Positions 53,265 to 62,516 are shown, counted from the stretch's first letter. The stretch: DNA of 64,000 nucleotides from Bradyrhizobium liaoningense (GCF_018130785.1 NZ_JAFCJT010000004.1:43501-107500); one strand, 5' to 3'. The notes: generated by a model from the sequence alone, not told the origin. Numbers and translations are program-made.

Positions 53265-54122
53265 ATGACGGAAGAAAATTTTCTCAGCCACCAGTTCGAA
53301 GCCAGCAGGGACCATTTGCGCGCGGTCGCCTACCGGATGCTGGGTTCCCGCGCCGAGGTCGACGACGCCGTGCAGGAGGCCTGGCTGCGGGTCAGCCGCT
53401 ACGATATGTCTGATGTCGCGAACCTGCGGGGCTGGCTGACCACCGTGGTCGCGCGCATCTGCCTCGACATGCTGCGCGCACGCAAATCGCGGCGCGAGGA
53501 TCCGATGGGCCCGCACGTGCCCGAGCCGGTCGACGAGACGCGGGAGCGCGAGGCCGAGATGGCCGATTCCGTCGGCGCGGCCCTCCTCGTCGTGCTCGAG
53601 ACATTGCAGCCGGCGGAGCGGCTCGCCTTCGTGCTGCACGACATGTTCGCAGTCCCGTTCGAGGAGATCGCGCCGATCGTCGGTCGCTCGGTCGACGCCT
53701 CGCGCCAGCTTGCGAGCCGCGCGCGGCGGCGCGTCCAGGGTGCGCCGGTGCCGGAGGCGGATCTGTCGCACCAGCGCAAGATCGTCGACGCCTTCCTCAA
53801 AGCTTCGCGCGAGGGCAATTTCGAGGGCCTGTTGGCCGTGCTCGATCCCGACGTCGTGTTTCGCGCCGACGACGCCGCGGTGCGGCTCGGCACGCTGCCG
53901 CAGATCCGCGGCGCGGATGCCGTCGCGCAGCTCTACAAGGGCCGTGCGCAGGCTGCACGGACGGCGCTGGTCGACGGCGAGATGGGCGTGGCCGTCATCC
54001 TCGGCGGACATCTGCGCATCGCGCTGCGCGTGACGTTCAATGGCGACCGCATTGCCGGGATCGAGGCGCTCGCCGATGCCGACCGGATCGCGGCCCTGGA
54101 GGTGGAGGTGCTGGAGCGCTAG
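53265..54122 (+). CDS. ECF41-family sigma factor with SnoaL-like C-terminal domain
   Basis: 285 residues. Sigma region 2 (about 15-80) includes EVDDAVQEAWLRVSRYD. HVPEP in the linker matches the family WLPEP motif. Region 4 spans about 112-160. A C-terminal NTF2/SnoaL-like extension from about 170 serves as built-in regulator in this family in place of an anti-sigma factor. No anti-sigma gene is adjacent. Its divergent target is the AhpD-like gene. Confidence 0.9.
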   Translation: MTEENFLSHQFEASRDHLRAVAYRMLGSRAEVDDAVQEAWLRVSRYDMSDVANLRGWLTTVVARICLDMLRARKSRREDPMGPHVPEPVDETREREAEMADSVGAALLVVLETLQPAERLAFVLHDMFAVPFEEIAPIVGRSVDASRQLASRARRRVQGAPVPEADLSHQRKIVDAFLKASREGNFEGLLAVLDPDVVFRADDAAVRLGTLPQIRGADAVAQLYKGRAQAARTALVDGEMGVAVILGGHLRIALRVTFNGDRIAGIEALADADRIAALEVEVLER

Positions 54123-54209
54123 CGGAACGTGGCATCCGGACAGCCCCGATGCTACGCTGAAGTCCAATCGCGCGCGGTGCCAGCGCTCAAGACGCGAAAG
54201 GATGCTTCC

Positions 54210-55466
54210 ATGACAGCTCGCTTCATTCCCCTGCTCGCTTTGTCCCTGCTCAGCCTCGCCGCCGGCAGCACTACCGCGCTTGCGGCCGCCGACGAGAAGC
54301 TCAAGGCCGCCGCCGAGCAGGAGAAGGCGCCGCTGATCGAGACGCTGCGCGACATGGTGATGATCGAGAGCGGCAGCAGCGATGCCGAAGGCCTGAAGAA
54401 GATGGCCGACTTCACCGAAGCGCGCTTGAAGGCGCTGGGCGCCACCATCGAGCGGCGCAAGACCACCGCGGGTACGGGCGCCGACATGGTGATCGCCACC
54501 TTCCAGGGCACCGGGTCGCGAAAGCTGATGCTGATCGCGCATATGGACACGGTCTATCAGCGCGGCATTCTCGGAAGCGAGCCGTATCGTGTCGACGGCA
54601 ACCGCATCTACGGCCCTGGAATCGCCGACGACAAGGGCGGCATCGCCGTGGTCCTGCACGCGCTCAAGATCCTGAAGGACGCCGGCTGGCAGGACTATGC
54701 CAGGCTCACCGTGTCCTTCAATCCGGATGAAGAGGTCGGCTCGATCGGGTCGGGCGAGATCATCGCAGAGCTCGCCGACCAGCACGACGTGGTGCTCTCC
54801 TGCGAACCGACGGTCGCCGCGCCGGCGGCGAAGAATGACGGGCTGCTGCTGGGAGCGAGCGGCACCGCCACCGCGAAGATGGAGGTGACGGGCCGCGCCT
54901 CGCACGCCGGCGCCGCGCCCGATCTCGGCCGCAACGCGCTGATCGAGCTCGCGCATCAATTGCAGCAGACGAAGGACGTGGCGAAGTCGATCCCGGGCAC
55001 GCAGCTCAACTGGACCACGGCGCAGGCCGGCACGGTGCGCAACCAGATTCCGGAAAAGGCCGAGGCCGGCGCCGACATCCGCCTCACCATCCCCGATGGC
55101 ATCGCCAAATTGCAGGCGGCGCTCGACGCGAAGGTGAAGGAGAAGTTCGTGCCCGACACCGAAACGAGGGTGACGATCACGGCGGGCCGCCCGCCCTTCG
55201 TCGCCAGCGATCGGGGCCGTGCTCTGGCGCAGGAGGGGCAGGCGATCTATGCCGAGATCGACCGCAAGCTCGACATCGCCGAGATGACCGGCGGCGCCAC
55301 CGATGCCGGCTATGCCAACCGTAGCGGCAAGGCGGTCGTGGTCGAGAGCTTCGGCCTCGCCGGCTTCGGCTATCACGCGCGCGACGAGTTCATCGACACC
55401 AACTCGATCGTGCCGCGGCTCTATCTGATGAGCCGGATCCTGATCGAGCAGGGGAAGAAGAAGTAG
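54210..55466 (+). CDS. M20 family metallopeptidase (glutamate carboxypeptidase-like), exported
   Basis: 418 residues. A signal peptide (cleavage near ALAA, residue 26) is followed by zinc ligand motifs IAHMDTVY, GIADDKGG and NPDEEVGS. A dimerisation domain spans about 210-325, and a final His lies in GYHARDEF. It resembles carboxypeptidase G2 (folate/Glu hydrolysis). Start ATG 54210. Its relation to the sigma gene 87 bases upstream is unclear. Confidence 0.88.
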   Translation: MTARFIPLLALSLLSLAAGSTTALAAADEKLKAAAEQEKAPLIETLRDMVMIESGSSDAEGLKKMADFTEARLKALGATIERRKTTAGTGADMVIATFQGTGSRKLMLIAHMDTVYQRGILGSEPYRVDGNRIYGPGIADDKGGIAVVLHALKILKDAGWQDYARLTVSFNPDEEVGSIGSGEIIAELADQHDVVLSCEPTVAAPAAKNDGLLLGASGTATAKMEVTGRASHAGAAPDLGRNALIELAHQLQQTKDVAKSIPGTQLNWTTAQAGTVRNQIPEKAEAGADIRLTIPDGIAKLQAALDAKVKEKFVPDTETRVTITAGRPPFVASDRGRALAQEGQAIYAEIDRKLDIAEMTGGATDAGYANRSGKAVVVESFGLAGFGYHARDEFIDTNSIVPRLYLMSRILIEQGKKK

Positions 55467-55616
55467 GCGCTCGGCCCCGCCAGGCCCTTTTGGCGAAAAC
55501 AACCCCATGCACAGTAGACGAGCCTCGCGATATCAATGACTTAGCGGGACGCCAAATGACGCCCTAAATGGGCGCCACAGCCCGTCTTGACGCCCTCCCC
55601 CTCGCGGAGTACCTTC

Positions 55617-55636
55617 GAACACGGAATTCCGTATTC
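55617..55636. promoter_or_regulatory. operator palindrome of the GntR gene
   Basis: The core ACGGAATTCCGT (55621-55632) is a perfect 12-bp palindrome, extended by GAA and TTC to 20 bp with one asymmetric pair. It is centred about 35 bases before the GTG start of gntR, right for autorepression. Confidence 0.6.
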
Positions 55637-55660
55637 CCTTTGGCATTCGGAGCTGCCGGC

Positions 55661-56338
55661 GTGATCCCTCTCGACCCGCTCCCGAACCTGATCGACCAGG
55701 TCTATGCGCGGATCCTGGAGGCGATCTCCGACCGCACGCTGCAGCCCGGCCAGCGCATCCGGCAGAACGAGCTCGCCGACAAGCTCGGCGTCTCGCGTCA
55801 GCCGGTGTCGCATGCGCTGCATCTGCTGCACCGGCAGGGCCTCGTCGCCGAGAGCGGCCGTCGCGGCTTTGAAGTCACCCAGCTCGACCCGTCGCGCATC
55901 CGCCAGCTCTACGAGGTGCGCGGCGCCATCGACGCGCTGGCCGCCCGGCTCGCTGCTCAGCGCGCCGCAAGCGACGCGGCGGGACGCGCGCGGCTGGACG
56001 CAGCCCTTGCCGCCGGACGCCGCATCGACCGCAAGACGTCGCTCGCCGAGCTGATCGTGCTCGACGTCGATTTTCATCGCGCGATCTATCAGCTCGCGGG
56101 CAATCCCGTGATCGAGGAGACGATCGCGCCGCAATGGCCGCATATGCGCCGCTCGATGGCGACGGTGCTCTCCGAGCTCGATTATCGCGGCAGCGCATGG
56201 GCCGAGCATGCCAACATCGCAAAGCACATTCTCGCAGGCGACGCGAAGGCGGCCGAGCGCGCCGCGCTGGCGCATGCGCAGACGGCAGGGCGAAAGACCG
56301 AGGAGAGATTGAGGGCGACGGACGAAGCGGCGGCGTAG
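55661..56338 (+). CDS. GntR-family (FCD) transcriptional regulator
   Basis: 225 residues from GTG 55661 with GGAG upstream. The open frame begins 31 codons earlier, but that stretch would read through the palindromic operator. The winged helix includes LADKLGVSRQPVSHALHLL. The C-terminal FCD domain has metal-ligand-like DFHRAI and WAEHANI. It probably controls the PhyH and oxidoreductase genes downstream and binds a small acid. Confidence 0.87.
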   Translation: MIPLDPLPNLIDQVYARILEAISDRTLQPGQRIRQNELADKLGVSRQPVSHALHLLHRQGLVAESGRRGFEVTQLDPSRIRQLYEVRGAIDALAARLAAQRAASDAAGRARLDAALAAGRRIDRKTSLAELIVLDVDFHRAIYQLAGNPVIEETIAPQWPHMRRSMATVLSELDYRGSAWAEHANIAKHILAGDAKAAERAALAHAQTAGRKTEERLRATDEAAA

Positions 56339-56349
56339 CGACAAGCGCC

Positions 56350-56473
56350 GTCATTCCGGGGCGATGCGCAGCATCGAGCCCGGAATCCATTGGGCCTCGG
56401 AGACTGCAGAGAAATGGATTCTCAGGTGCGCAATTGCGCACCGTAGCTCGCGCTTCGCGCGCCCCGGAATGAC
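56350..56473. repeat. long palindromic repeat, family 1
   Basis: Ends GTCATTCCGG and CCGGAATGAC, inner GGAATCCAT / ATGGATTC, like 16365 and 42615. It lies between gntR and the PhyH gene, where it may form a hairpin in the message. Confidence 0.85.
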
Positions 56474-56502
56474 GAGAAAAACAAAACCAAGGAGGACGAC
56501 CC

Positions 56503-57303
56503 ATGAAACTGTCCGAGGCACAATTGGAGTTCTTCCACCGCGAGGGCTGGCTGTTCCTGCCCGAATTGTTCAGCCAGGAGGAGGTCGACTTCCTCGCGCG
56601 CGAGGCGGTCGGCATCTATGACGCCAACCGGCCAGAGGTCTGGCGCGAGAAGAGCGGCGCGCCGCGCACGGCCTTTGCCGCGCATCTCTACAACGATGCC
56701 TTTGGCGTGCTCGGTGCGCATCCGCGCATGATCGAGCCGGTCGAGCAATTGTTCGGCGAGCCGGTCTACATGCACCAGTTCAAGATCAACGCGAAATCGG
56801 CCTTTACCGGCGACGTCTGGCAATGGCACCAGGATTACGGCACCTGGAAGCGCGACGACGGCATGCCCGAGCCGCGCGCGATGAACATCGCGATCTTCCT
56901 CGACGAGGTGATGCCGATCAACGGTCCCTTGATGCTGGTGCCGCGCAGCCAGAACGCCGGCGACCTCCAGGCCTCGCACGACCTTGCAACAACGTCCTAT
57001 CCGCTTTGGACGCTGGACGAGGACACGGTGACGCGCCTCGTCAAGCAGGGCGGCATTGTCGCGCCCACAGGCAAGCCCGGCGGCATGTTGATGTTCCACG
57101 GCAATCTCGTGCACGGCTCGGCCGGCAACATCACACCCTATCCGCGCAAGATCGTGTACCTGACGCTGAACGCGGTCTCGAACTACATCCGCACACCGAC
57201 CCGGCCGGAGTATATCGCCCATCGCGACTTCGCGCCGATCAAGACGGTGGACGACGACGCGCTGGTGCGGCTGGCACGGGCACCGCGGCAAGCGGCAGAG
57301 TAA
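56503..57303 (+). CDS. phytanoyl-CoA dioxygenase (PhyH) family, EctD-like signature
   Basis: 266-residue Fe(II)/2-oxoglutarate oxygenase. Iron ligands are probably H109 and D111 (QWHQDYGTW) and H204 (NLVHGSAGN). The stretch from 106 on (WHQDYGTWKRDDGMPEPRAM) resembles the ectoine hydroxylase signature, but no ectABC genes are near, so ectoine is unlikely as the substrate. It hydroxylates some small acid or amino acid. It lies between a GntR regulator and an oxidoreductase that probably form one pathway. Confidence 0.85.
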   Translation: MKLSEAQLEFFHREGWLFLPELFSQEEVDFLAREAVGIYDANRPEVWREKSGAPRTAFAAHLYNDAFGVLGAHPRMIEPVEQLFGEPVYMHQFKINAKSAFTGDVWQWHQDYGTWKRDDGMPEPRAMNIAIFLDEVMPINGPLMLVPRSQNAGDLQASHDLATTSYPLWTLDEDTVTRLVKQGGIVAPTGKPGGMLMFHGNLVHGSAGNITPYPRKIVYLTLNAVSNYIRTPTRPEYIAHRDFAPIKTVDDDALVRLARAPRQAAE

Positions 57304-57311
57304 ACAGGTCT

Positions 57312-57440
57312 CGTGCCCCGGACGCAGCGCAGCACGTCAGTGATGCGCTGCTGAGCCGGGGCCCACACTACACAAACAGCTTTCCTCTGGGTCCCGGCAC
57401 TGCGGAGCAGCGTTTCACGCTGCGCCGCGTCCGGGACACG
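57312..57440. repeat. palindromic repeat, family 3
   Basis: CGTGCCCCGGACG and CGTCCGGGACACG ends, as in 40088-40204. It lies in the gap between the PhyH and oxidoreductase genes. Confidence 0.8.
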
Positions 57441-57463
57441 ATCATTGCTCAGGATACATTCCC

Positions 57464-58771
57464 ATGAACCTCTTCCGCCTCCTCCAGGCCCGCGCCAGCG
57501 CCGGCAAGCCTGTCCGCGTCGCGCTGATCGGCGCCGGCAAGTTCGGCTCGATGTTTCTGGCGCAGGTGCCGCACACGCCGGGGCTGGAAGTACCCATCAT
57601 CGTCGATATCGACCGCGACCGCGCGCGCGAGGCCTGCCGCACCGTGGGCTGGGATGCGGCGCGGATTGCCGCGACCGTGTTCACCGATGATGGCGCGCGC
57701 GCCATCGCCGGCGGCGCGATGGACGTGGTGGTGGAAGCGACCGGCAATCCCGCCGTCGGCATCCGCCACGCACGCGCGGCAATCGCCGCGGGCAAGCATA
57801 TCGTGATGGTGAATGTCGAGGCCGACGTGCTGGCGGGCCCACTGCTCGCCGAGGAAGCGCGGAAGGCGGGCGTGGTCTATTCGCTCGCTTATGGCGACCA
57901 ACCGGCGCTGACGGCCGAGATGGTCGACTGGGCACGCGCCATCGGTTTTCGCGTGGTCGCAGCCGGCAAAGGGACAAAGTATCTGCCGGCCTATCACGAC
58001 GTGACGCCTGACGGCGTCTGGCAGCACTATGGTCTCACCGCGGACGAGGCGCAGTCGGCCGGCATGAACCCGCAGATGTTCAACTCCTTCCTCGACGGCA
58101 CCAAATCGGCGATCGAGATGGCCGCCATCGCCAACGCCTGCGGGCTCGACGTGCCCGCGAGCGGCTTGCTGTTTCCGCCCTGTGGCGTCGACGATTTGCC
58201 ACACATCATGCGGCCGCGCGAACGCGGCGGCGTGCTGGAGCGGTCGGGCGTGGTGGAAGTCGTCTCCTCGCTCGAGCGCGACGGCCGGCCGGTGTTTCGC
58301 GATTTGCGCTGGGGCGTCTATATCGTGCTGGAGGCGCCGAACGACTATGCCGCCGATTGCTTCAGGCAATACGGCCTGAAGACCGACGGCAGCGGACGCT
58401 TCGCGGCGATGTACAAGCCATACCATCTGATCGGGCTCGAGCTGAACATCTCGATCCTGTCGGCGGCGCTGCGGGGCGAGCCGACCGGCCAGCCCTATGG
58501 CTTCCGCGGCGACGTCGCCGCCGTGGCCAAGCGCAATCTGCGCGCCGGCGAGATGCTGGACGGCGAAGGCGGCTACACCGTGTGGGGCAAGCTGGTGCCG
58601 GCGGCCGCGAGCCTGAAGGCGGGCGCCCTGCCGATCGGTCTCGCACATCGCCTGAAGCTGAAGCACGACGTCGGCCATGGCGAGATCGTGCGCTGGAGCG
58701 ATGTGGAGTTCGACGCCAACAACGAGACGATCAGGACTCGAAAGGCGATGGAGACGGCGTTCGCGAAATAA
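57464..58771 (+). CDS. NAD(P)-dependent oxidoreductase with C-terminal SAF domain
   Basis: 435 residues. The N-terminal Rossmann fold has IGAGKFGSMF (about 22-31), as in homoserine-dehydrogenase-like enzymes. A middle catalytic domain follows, then a SAF-type domain near 355-420 (VAKRNLRAGEMLDGEGGYT). The same architecture is often misnamed FlgA. It probably oxidises or reduces a sugar-acid or hydroxy-acid. It is the last gene of the gntR-phyH group. Confidence 0.78.
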   Translation: MNLFRLLQARASAGKPVRVALIGAGKFGSMFLAQVPHTPGLEVPIIVDIDRDRAREACRTVGWDAARIAATVFTDDGARAIAGGAMDVVVEATGNPAVGIRHARAAIAAGKHIVMVNVEADVLAGPLLAEEARKAGVVYSLAYGDQPALTAEMVDWARAIGFRVVAAGKGTKYLPAYHDVTPDGVWQHYGLTADEAQSAGMNPQMFNSFLDGTKSAIEMAAIANACGLDVPASGLLFPPCGVDDLPHIMRPRERGGVLERSGVVEVVSSLERDGRPVFRDLRWGVYIVLEAPNDYAADCFRQYGLKTDGSGRFAAMYKPYHLIGLELNISILSAALRGEPTGQPYGFRGDVAAVAKRNLRAGEMLDGEGGYTVWGKLVPAAASLKAGALPIGLAHRLKLKHDVGHGEIVRWSDVEFDANNETIRTRKAMETAFAK

Positions 58772-59180
58772 CGGCTAGAACTGCCCCGGTTGAGCGGGTG
58801 GACCGGGCCATTCGATTGCAAATTGTTCGGATTATTCCTTGCGAACAAGTCCTGCCTCATAACGCCGCTCGGGCCCGCATCAATTGATGGTGGCATTCCG
58901 CGAACATCACGGGTTGGCGCGACTATGACGCCGGTCCGAACGACACAATTTGCGGGATAGCCAACGTGTTGGCAGTAAGTTGCAGCACTCGCTGCCTGCA
59001 TTGCTTCCAACTGAGAAGCCAATGATTAGCGACGCTGACAAGGCAATTGATCGCTTCATTCTTGCCTCCTGTCGCTGATCCACGGAAGAGATTTATAGAT
59101 GAAGCGTAGCTATGCCAAAGCCGTGAATGTTGAACCATGAGTTCGGCTTCGCGATCAGAAGCCGGCATCGGCCGCAGCCC
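58772..59180. other. AT-richer intergenic stretch, no gene seen
   Basis: Base composition drops visibly compared with the surrounding genes. No open frame with a ribosome site or family pattern is found. It merges into the decayed DUF4239 fragment that follows. Confidence 0.5.
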
Positions 59181-59420
59181 GCGCTATGTCCAACCGTGTG
59201 CGGACTCATGATTACAGCAGGTTGCGTCCTATTCGACCACGATAGCGTTGGCTTCGGCCTCCTCCAAATTCTTGCGCTGGTCATAGCGATTGATAGCCCC
59301 GAGAAGCCAATGGTCAGGCCGAGCAGTGTCAGGATAGTGGTCGCGAATGATGACACCGGGATGCTCGTTCTGTTCGTGCTCGCCCAACGGGTCACGTCGA
59401 TTTGATGTTTTGCGCGCAAA
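59181..59420 (-). pseudogene. decayed DUF4239-like membrane protein fragment
   Basis: On the minus strand, pieces of one protein lie in different frames: NEHPGVII in one frame, then FATTILTLLGLTIGF in a second, then AINRYDQRKNLEEAEANAI back in the first, ended by a TAG. Intact DUF4239-type proteins have LGLxIGFSFSMAxxRYDQRKNxEEAEANAIGTEY as one run. At least two frameshifts and a stop break it, and both ends are missing. The lower GC of the region fits neutral decay. Confidence 0.6.
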
Positions 59421-59480
59421 AAAACCGGATACTGACACACGTGGCATCTTGCACCACGGTCCAACCGTAAGGAGCAATCC

Positions 59481-59870
59481 ATGATAAATCTAAAAATTGT
59501 TGGTGCGGTCGTTGTTGTGGCATCTGCCCTGTCCAGCTCTGCTGCACAGGCGCAGTGGTACAACTCCAATCCGGACGCATGCCAAGCTGAATTCGCCAGC
59601 TGCACGGGTCTTGGAACGGGGACCACCCCCGACTATCGATATCGGCCATCAACTCGGCGAACGGCATATCGCCAGCCGGCAGCGGCGAACGCGACTGTCG
59701 GCAACTGGGGCAATTCCTACGCCATGTCGCCCGGCATGCCGTACGGCATGTCGTACGGCGAGATGGGCTGGAACGGCAGCTGGAGTACGTATGCTGCCCG
59801 CAACGGCATCGTCTGCCGGCCCGGCACCTATTTCAAGGGTAGCGACGGCCTCCAGCATCTCTGCCAGTAG
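59481..59870 (+). CDS. small secreted protein, unknown
   Basis: 129 residues. A signal peptide ends at AQAQ (about 24). The mature part has four Cys (two near the start, two near the end, likely disulfide-bonded) and a middle repeat of Met-Pro/Ser-Tyr-Gly (MPYGMSYGEMGW). AAGGAG precedes ATG 59481. No family recognised; similar Gly/Tyr-rich exported proteins are common in Bradyrhizobium. Confidence 0.68.
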   Translation: MINLKIVGAVVVVASALSSSAAQAQWYNSNPDACQAEFASCTGLGTGTTPDYRYRPSTRRTAYRQPAAANATVGNWGNSYAMSPGMPYGMSYGEMGWNGSWSTYAARNGIVCRPGTYFKGSDGLQHLCQ

Positions 59871-60012
59871 GTCATCTGCTCTGACGTTAAACCGCTCAGG
59901 CGGCTCCAAGGGCGCCGCCTGTTTCGTGCCGGAGTTGTGGTCTCGCCGAAATCAGCATCCAGGTCACGCGGTGGGTGCACGACTGGATGGACTGCCTTCG
60001 TAGTAACGATCT

Positions 60013-61098
60013 CTATGGAAGCAGCCGGCTCTTCTTGGCTTGCTTGAACCACTTCCGGAACATGTCCTCGGTGTCCATCATCTCGGTGAAGCCGGCGCGG
60101 TTGATCTTCACGGTCGAGACGATCGAGGGCGGACCGGACTCGGTCTGGCCATAGCGCATGCTGTAATCGGCATACTGGAACGAGAGGCCGACGAAGTCGG
60201 TGAGGTCCGGCGACAGGAGGTCATGCTTGCGTCGCAACGCATCCCAAGAAGAGACCCAATTGGGAAACTCCTTGGCGAGCGATAGCGGGATCGGCTTGCC
60301 GGGCTTCATCTCCAGCGCATCGGCCACCGCGGGCCAGATGTTCTCCCAGGTGAAGACATCGCCATTGGTGACGTTGAAAGCTTCGTTCCGTGCCGCCTTG
60401 GCCTCGCCCGACCAGGCGATCGCGCGCGCGAGGAGATCGACGTCGACGGCCTGCGCCACCCGCGCGGCGCCGCCGGGAAAGTCGAGCGGCCTGCCCTGCT
60501 CGCGCAGCATCGCGGCATAGACGCCGAGTGGCGGGATGAGATCCATGGCGCCACCCATGGCGAGGCCGACGATGAGAACGGGGCGCAAGATGCTCCAGTG
60601 CCAGGCTTTCCCGGCCTGGAGCTCGCGCAGGAAGCTTTCCTGCGCCCAGTAGAAGTTGGGCTGCTCGTACATCTCGGAGCGGCCTTCGCGCGCCGGCACC
60701 GTCAGGGGGCGAACGTGAACACCGTAAGCCTTGGTGCCCTGCAACAGAGCGACGTGCTTGAGGTCCGGCGCGACCGGCTCGAGCGCGGCCATCAAATTGC
60801 GCAGCATCAAATCATTGGTCTTGATCTGCTGCGGGTCGCGCCAGCCGTCGACGAGCTGCGGCGCCTCGTAGAGCGCGGCGTAGATCAAATGGGTGGCGCC
60901 CTGAAGCTCCGCTGCGGCGCGGCGGCAATCGGCTTCGCTGGTGAGGTCGATGGGGACGTGGCGGGCGCCGTAGAGGTCGCGCGGCTTGCGTCGCGACAGC
61001 GCGATGACCTCGCAAGGGCTGGATGTGCCGAAGTGTCGCAACGCGGCGTTACCGACGAGACCGGTTGCCCCAGCGACCAGGACCTTTTTGCCCGTCAT
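60013..61098 (-). CDS. PRISE-type short-chain reductase (iridoid synthase/progesterone 5-beta-reductase-like)
   Basis: 361 residues. The cofactor motif is GATGLVGNAAL (residues 10-20). The catalytic-region NFYWAQESFL (Tyr near residue 153) and the C-terminal GLSFQYADYSMRYG match PRISE enzymes, which reduce enone double bonds with NADPH. The substrate here is unknown. It is divergent from the TRAP protein genes. Confidence 0.82.
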   Translation of the reverse strand: MTGKKVLVAGATGLVGNAALRHFGTSSPCEVIALSRRKPRDLYGARHVPIDLTSEADCRRAAAELQGATHLIYAALYEAPQLVDGWRDPQQIKTNDLMLRNLMAALEPVAPDLKHVALLQGTKAYGVHVRPLTVPAREGRSEMYEQPNFYWAQESFLRELQAGKAWHWSILRPVLIVGLAMGGAMDLIPPLGVYAAMLREQGRPLDFPGGAARVAQAVDVDLLARAIAWSGEAKAARNEAFNVTNGDVFTWENIWPAVADALEMKPGKPIPLSLAKEFPNWVSSWDALRRKHDLLSPDLTDFVGLSFQYADYSMRYGQTESGPPSIVSTVKINRAGFTEMMDTEDMFRKWFKQAKKSRLLP

Positions 61099-61172
61099 GC
61101 GCGAGCCTCCCTTTTGTTATCGCCTAATCGCGTAGCAGATCGCTGATGGTTCCGACTTGCGTCTGCCCTCAT

Positions 61173-61391
61173 TCGCAGTTGCGAGGAGGGCATGAGACTT
61201 GATTATCGCAGGGCGACCGGTCATCCTTGCTGACGGAACCGCAATGATCGGAATTCCAACAAAAAGAGCCCATCAGGGCCATTCGGAAACGCTCAAACAA
61301 TCTCAACAAGAGAACGTCGATCGTCGACAAAGACAAGACGACAGCAAGATCGTTCCCTGGTCGAAGCATCGACGCAATGGAAGGGATACGC
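61173..61391 (+). promoter_or_regulatory. leader of the first TRAP binding-protein gene, duplicated downstream
   Basis: About 215 bases that recur, diverged, at 62597-62810 before the second gene. Shared blocks include CTTGATTATCGCA, GGCGACCGGTCATCC, GGAACCGCAA, AAAGAGCCC and AGATCGTTCCCT. A small hairpin TCGCA-TGCGA keeps its stem in both (loops GT and AC). It holds the promoter and an unusually long conserved 5' region. Confidence 0.55.
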
Positions 61392-62483
61392 ATGAAACGT
61401 CGTGATTTTCTGAAGGTGACAGGCGTCGGCCTGGCCGCGAGCACAGCCGTCGCTGCGCCCGCGATCGCGCAATCGTCGCCCGAGGTCAGGTGGCGCTATG
61501 CCACCAGCTGGCCGAAAGCCCTCGATACGCTCTATGGCGGCTGCGAATATTTCTGCAAGCAGGTCGCCGACATTACCGACAACAAATTCCAGATCCAGCC
61601 TTTTGCGGCGGGCGAGATCGTCCCGGGCCTGCAGGTGCTCGACGCCGTGTCGAACGGCACGGTCGAGATCGGCAATACCGCGCTTTATTACTATTGGGGC
61701 AAGAACCCCGCGTTCACGTTCGCAACCGCCCTTCCGTTCGGATTGAACACGCGCCAGCAGATTTCCTGGCTGCTGTGGGGCGGCGGACAGGATCTCGTCA
61801 ACGATCTCCTGAAAGAGCACAACGTCTACGGCATCCCGACCGGGTCGACCGGCGCGCAAATGGGCGGCTGGTTCAGGAAGGAGATCAAGACGGTCGACGA
61901 CCTCAAAGGCCTGAAGATGCGCATCGGCGGCTTCGCCGGCACGATCCTCGCCAAGCTCGGCTGCGTGCCACAGCAACTCGCCGGCGGCGACATCTATCCG
62001 GCGCTGGAGAAGGGCACCATCGACGCGGCCGAGTGGGTCGGTCCCTATGACGACGAGAAGCTCGGCTTCGCCAAGGTCGCGAAGTACTACTACTATCCCG
62101 GCTGGTGGGAAGGCACGAGCCAGGGCCACAACATCATGAACATCGAGAAGTGGAACGCGCTGCCCAAGCACTACCAGGCGGCGATCGATGCGGCGTCACG
62201 TGACACCTTCACTTGGATCACCGGCAAGTACGATGCGGTGAATGCTCCGGCGCTGAAGCGGCTGATCGTGAACGGTGCGATCCTCAAGGGCTTTCCGCAG
62301 GAGGTCCTCGAGGCGTGCTACAACGCAGCCAACGAGATCTATGCGGACCTGTCCAAGACCAATCCGCATTTCGGCAAGATGCATGCGAGCATGATGGCTT
62401 TCAAGAACGACTCGTTGCCTTGGACGCAGGTGGCCGAGCTGAGCTATGACAGCTTCATGGCGCGGATGCGGACCAAGACGTGA
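61392..62483 (+). CDS. TRAP transporter substrate-binding protein (copy 1)
   Basis: 363 residues of the DctP family. A twin-arginine signal (MKRRDFLKVTG) is followed by a long mature domain. YGGCEYFC, SNGTVEIGNTALYYYWG and the Arg in KMRIGGFAG (ligand carboxylate contact) are typical of 2-oxo/hydroxy-acid-binding DctP proteins. No dctQ or dctM membrane genes are beside it. Start ATG 61392. It is nearly identical in design to copy 2. Confidence 0.88.
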   Translation: MKRRDFLKVTGVGLAASTAVAAPAIAQSSPEVRWRYATSWPKALDTLYGGCEYFCKQVADITDNKFQIQPFAAGEIVPGLQVLDAVSNGTVEIGNTALYYYWGKNPAFTFATALPFGLNTRQQISWLLWGGGQDLVNDLLKEHNVYGIPTGSTGAQMGGWFRKEIKTVDDLKGLKMRIGGFAGTILAKLGCVPQQLAGGDIYPALEKGTIDAAEWVGPYDDEKLGFAKVAKYYYYPGWWEGTSQGHNIMNIEKWNALPKHYQAAIDAASRDTFTWITGKYDAVNAPALKRLIVNGAILKGFPQEVLEACYNAANEIYADLSKTNPHFGKMHASMMAFKNDSLPWTQVAELSYDSFMARMRTKT

Positions 62484-62516
62484 GGCGGTAGACGACTCCC
62501 ACGACTAAAGAATGAG

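Noticed and set aside
52710..55508. 932-codon minus-strand open frame antisense to the sigma and M20 genes
   Set aside because: Only its last 152 codons (the AhpD-like gene) carry protein-family motifs; the rest is the shadow of two convincing plus-strand genes.
59127..59405. 92-codon plus-strand frame in the AT-richer gap
   Set aside because: It lies opposite the decayed DUF4239 fragment, has no ribosome site, and its sequence shows no family pattern.
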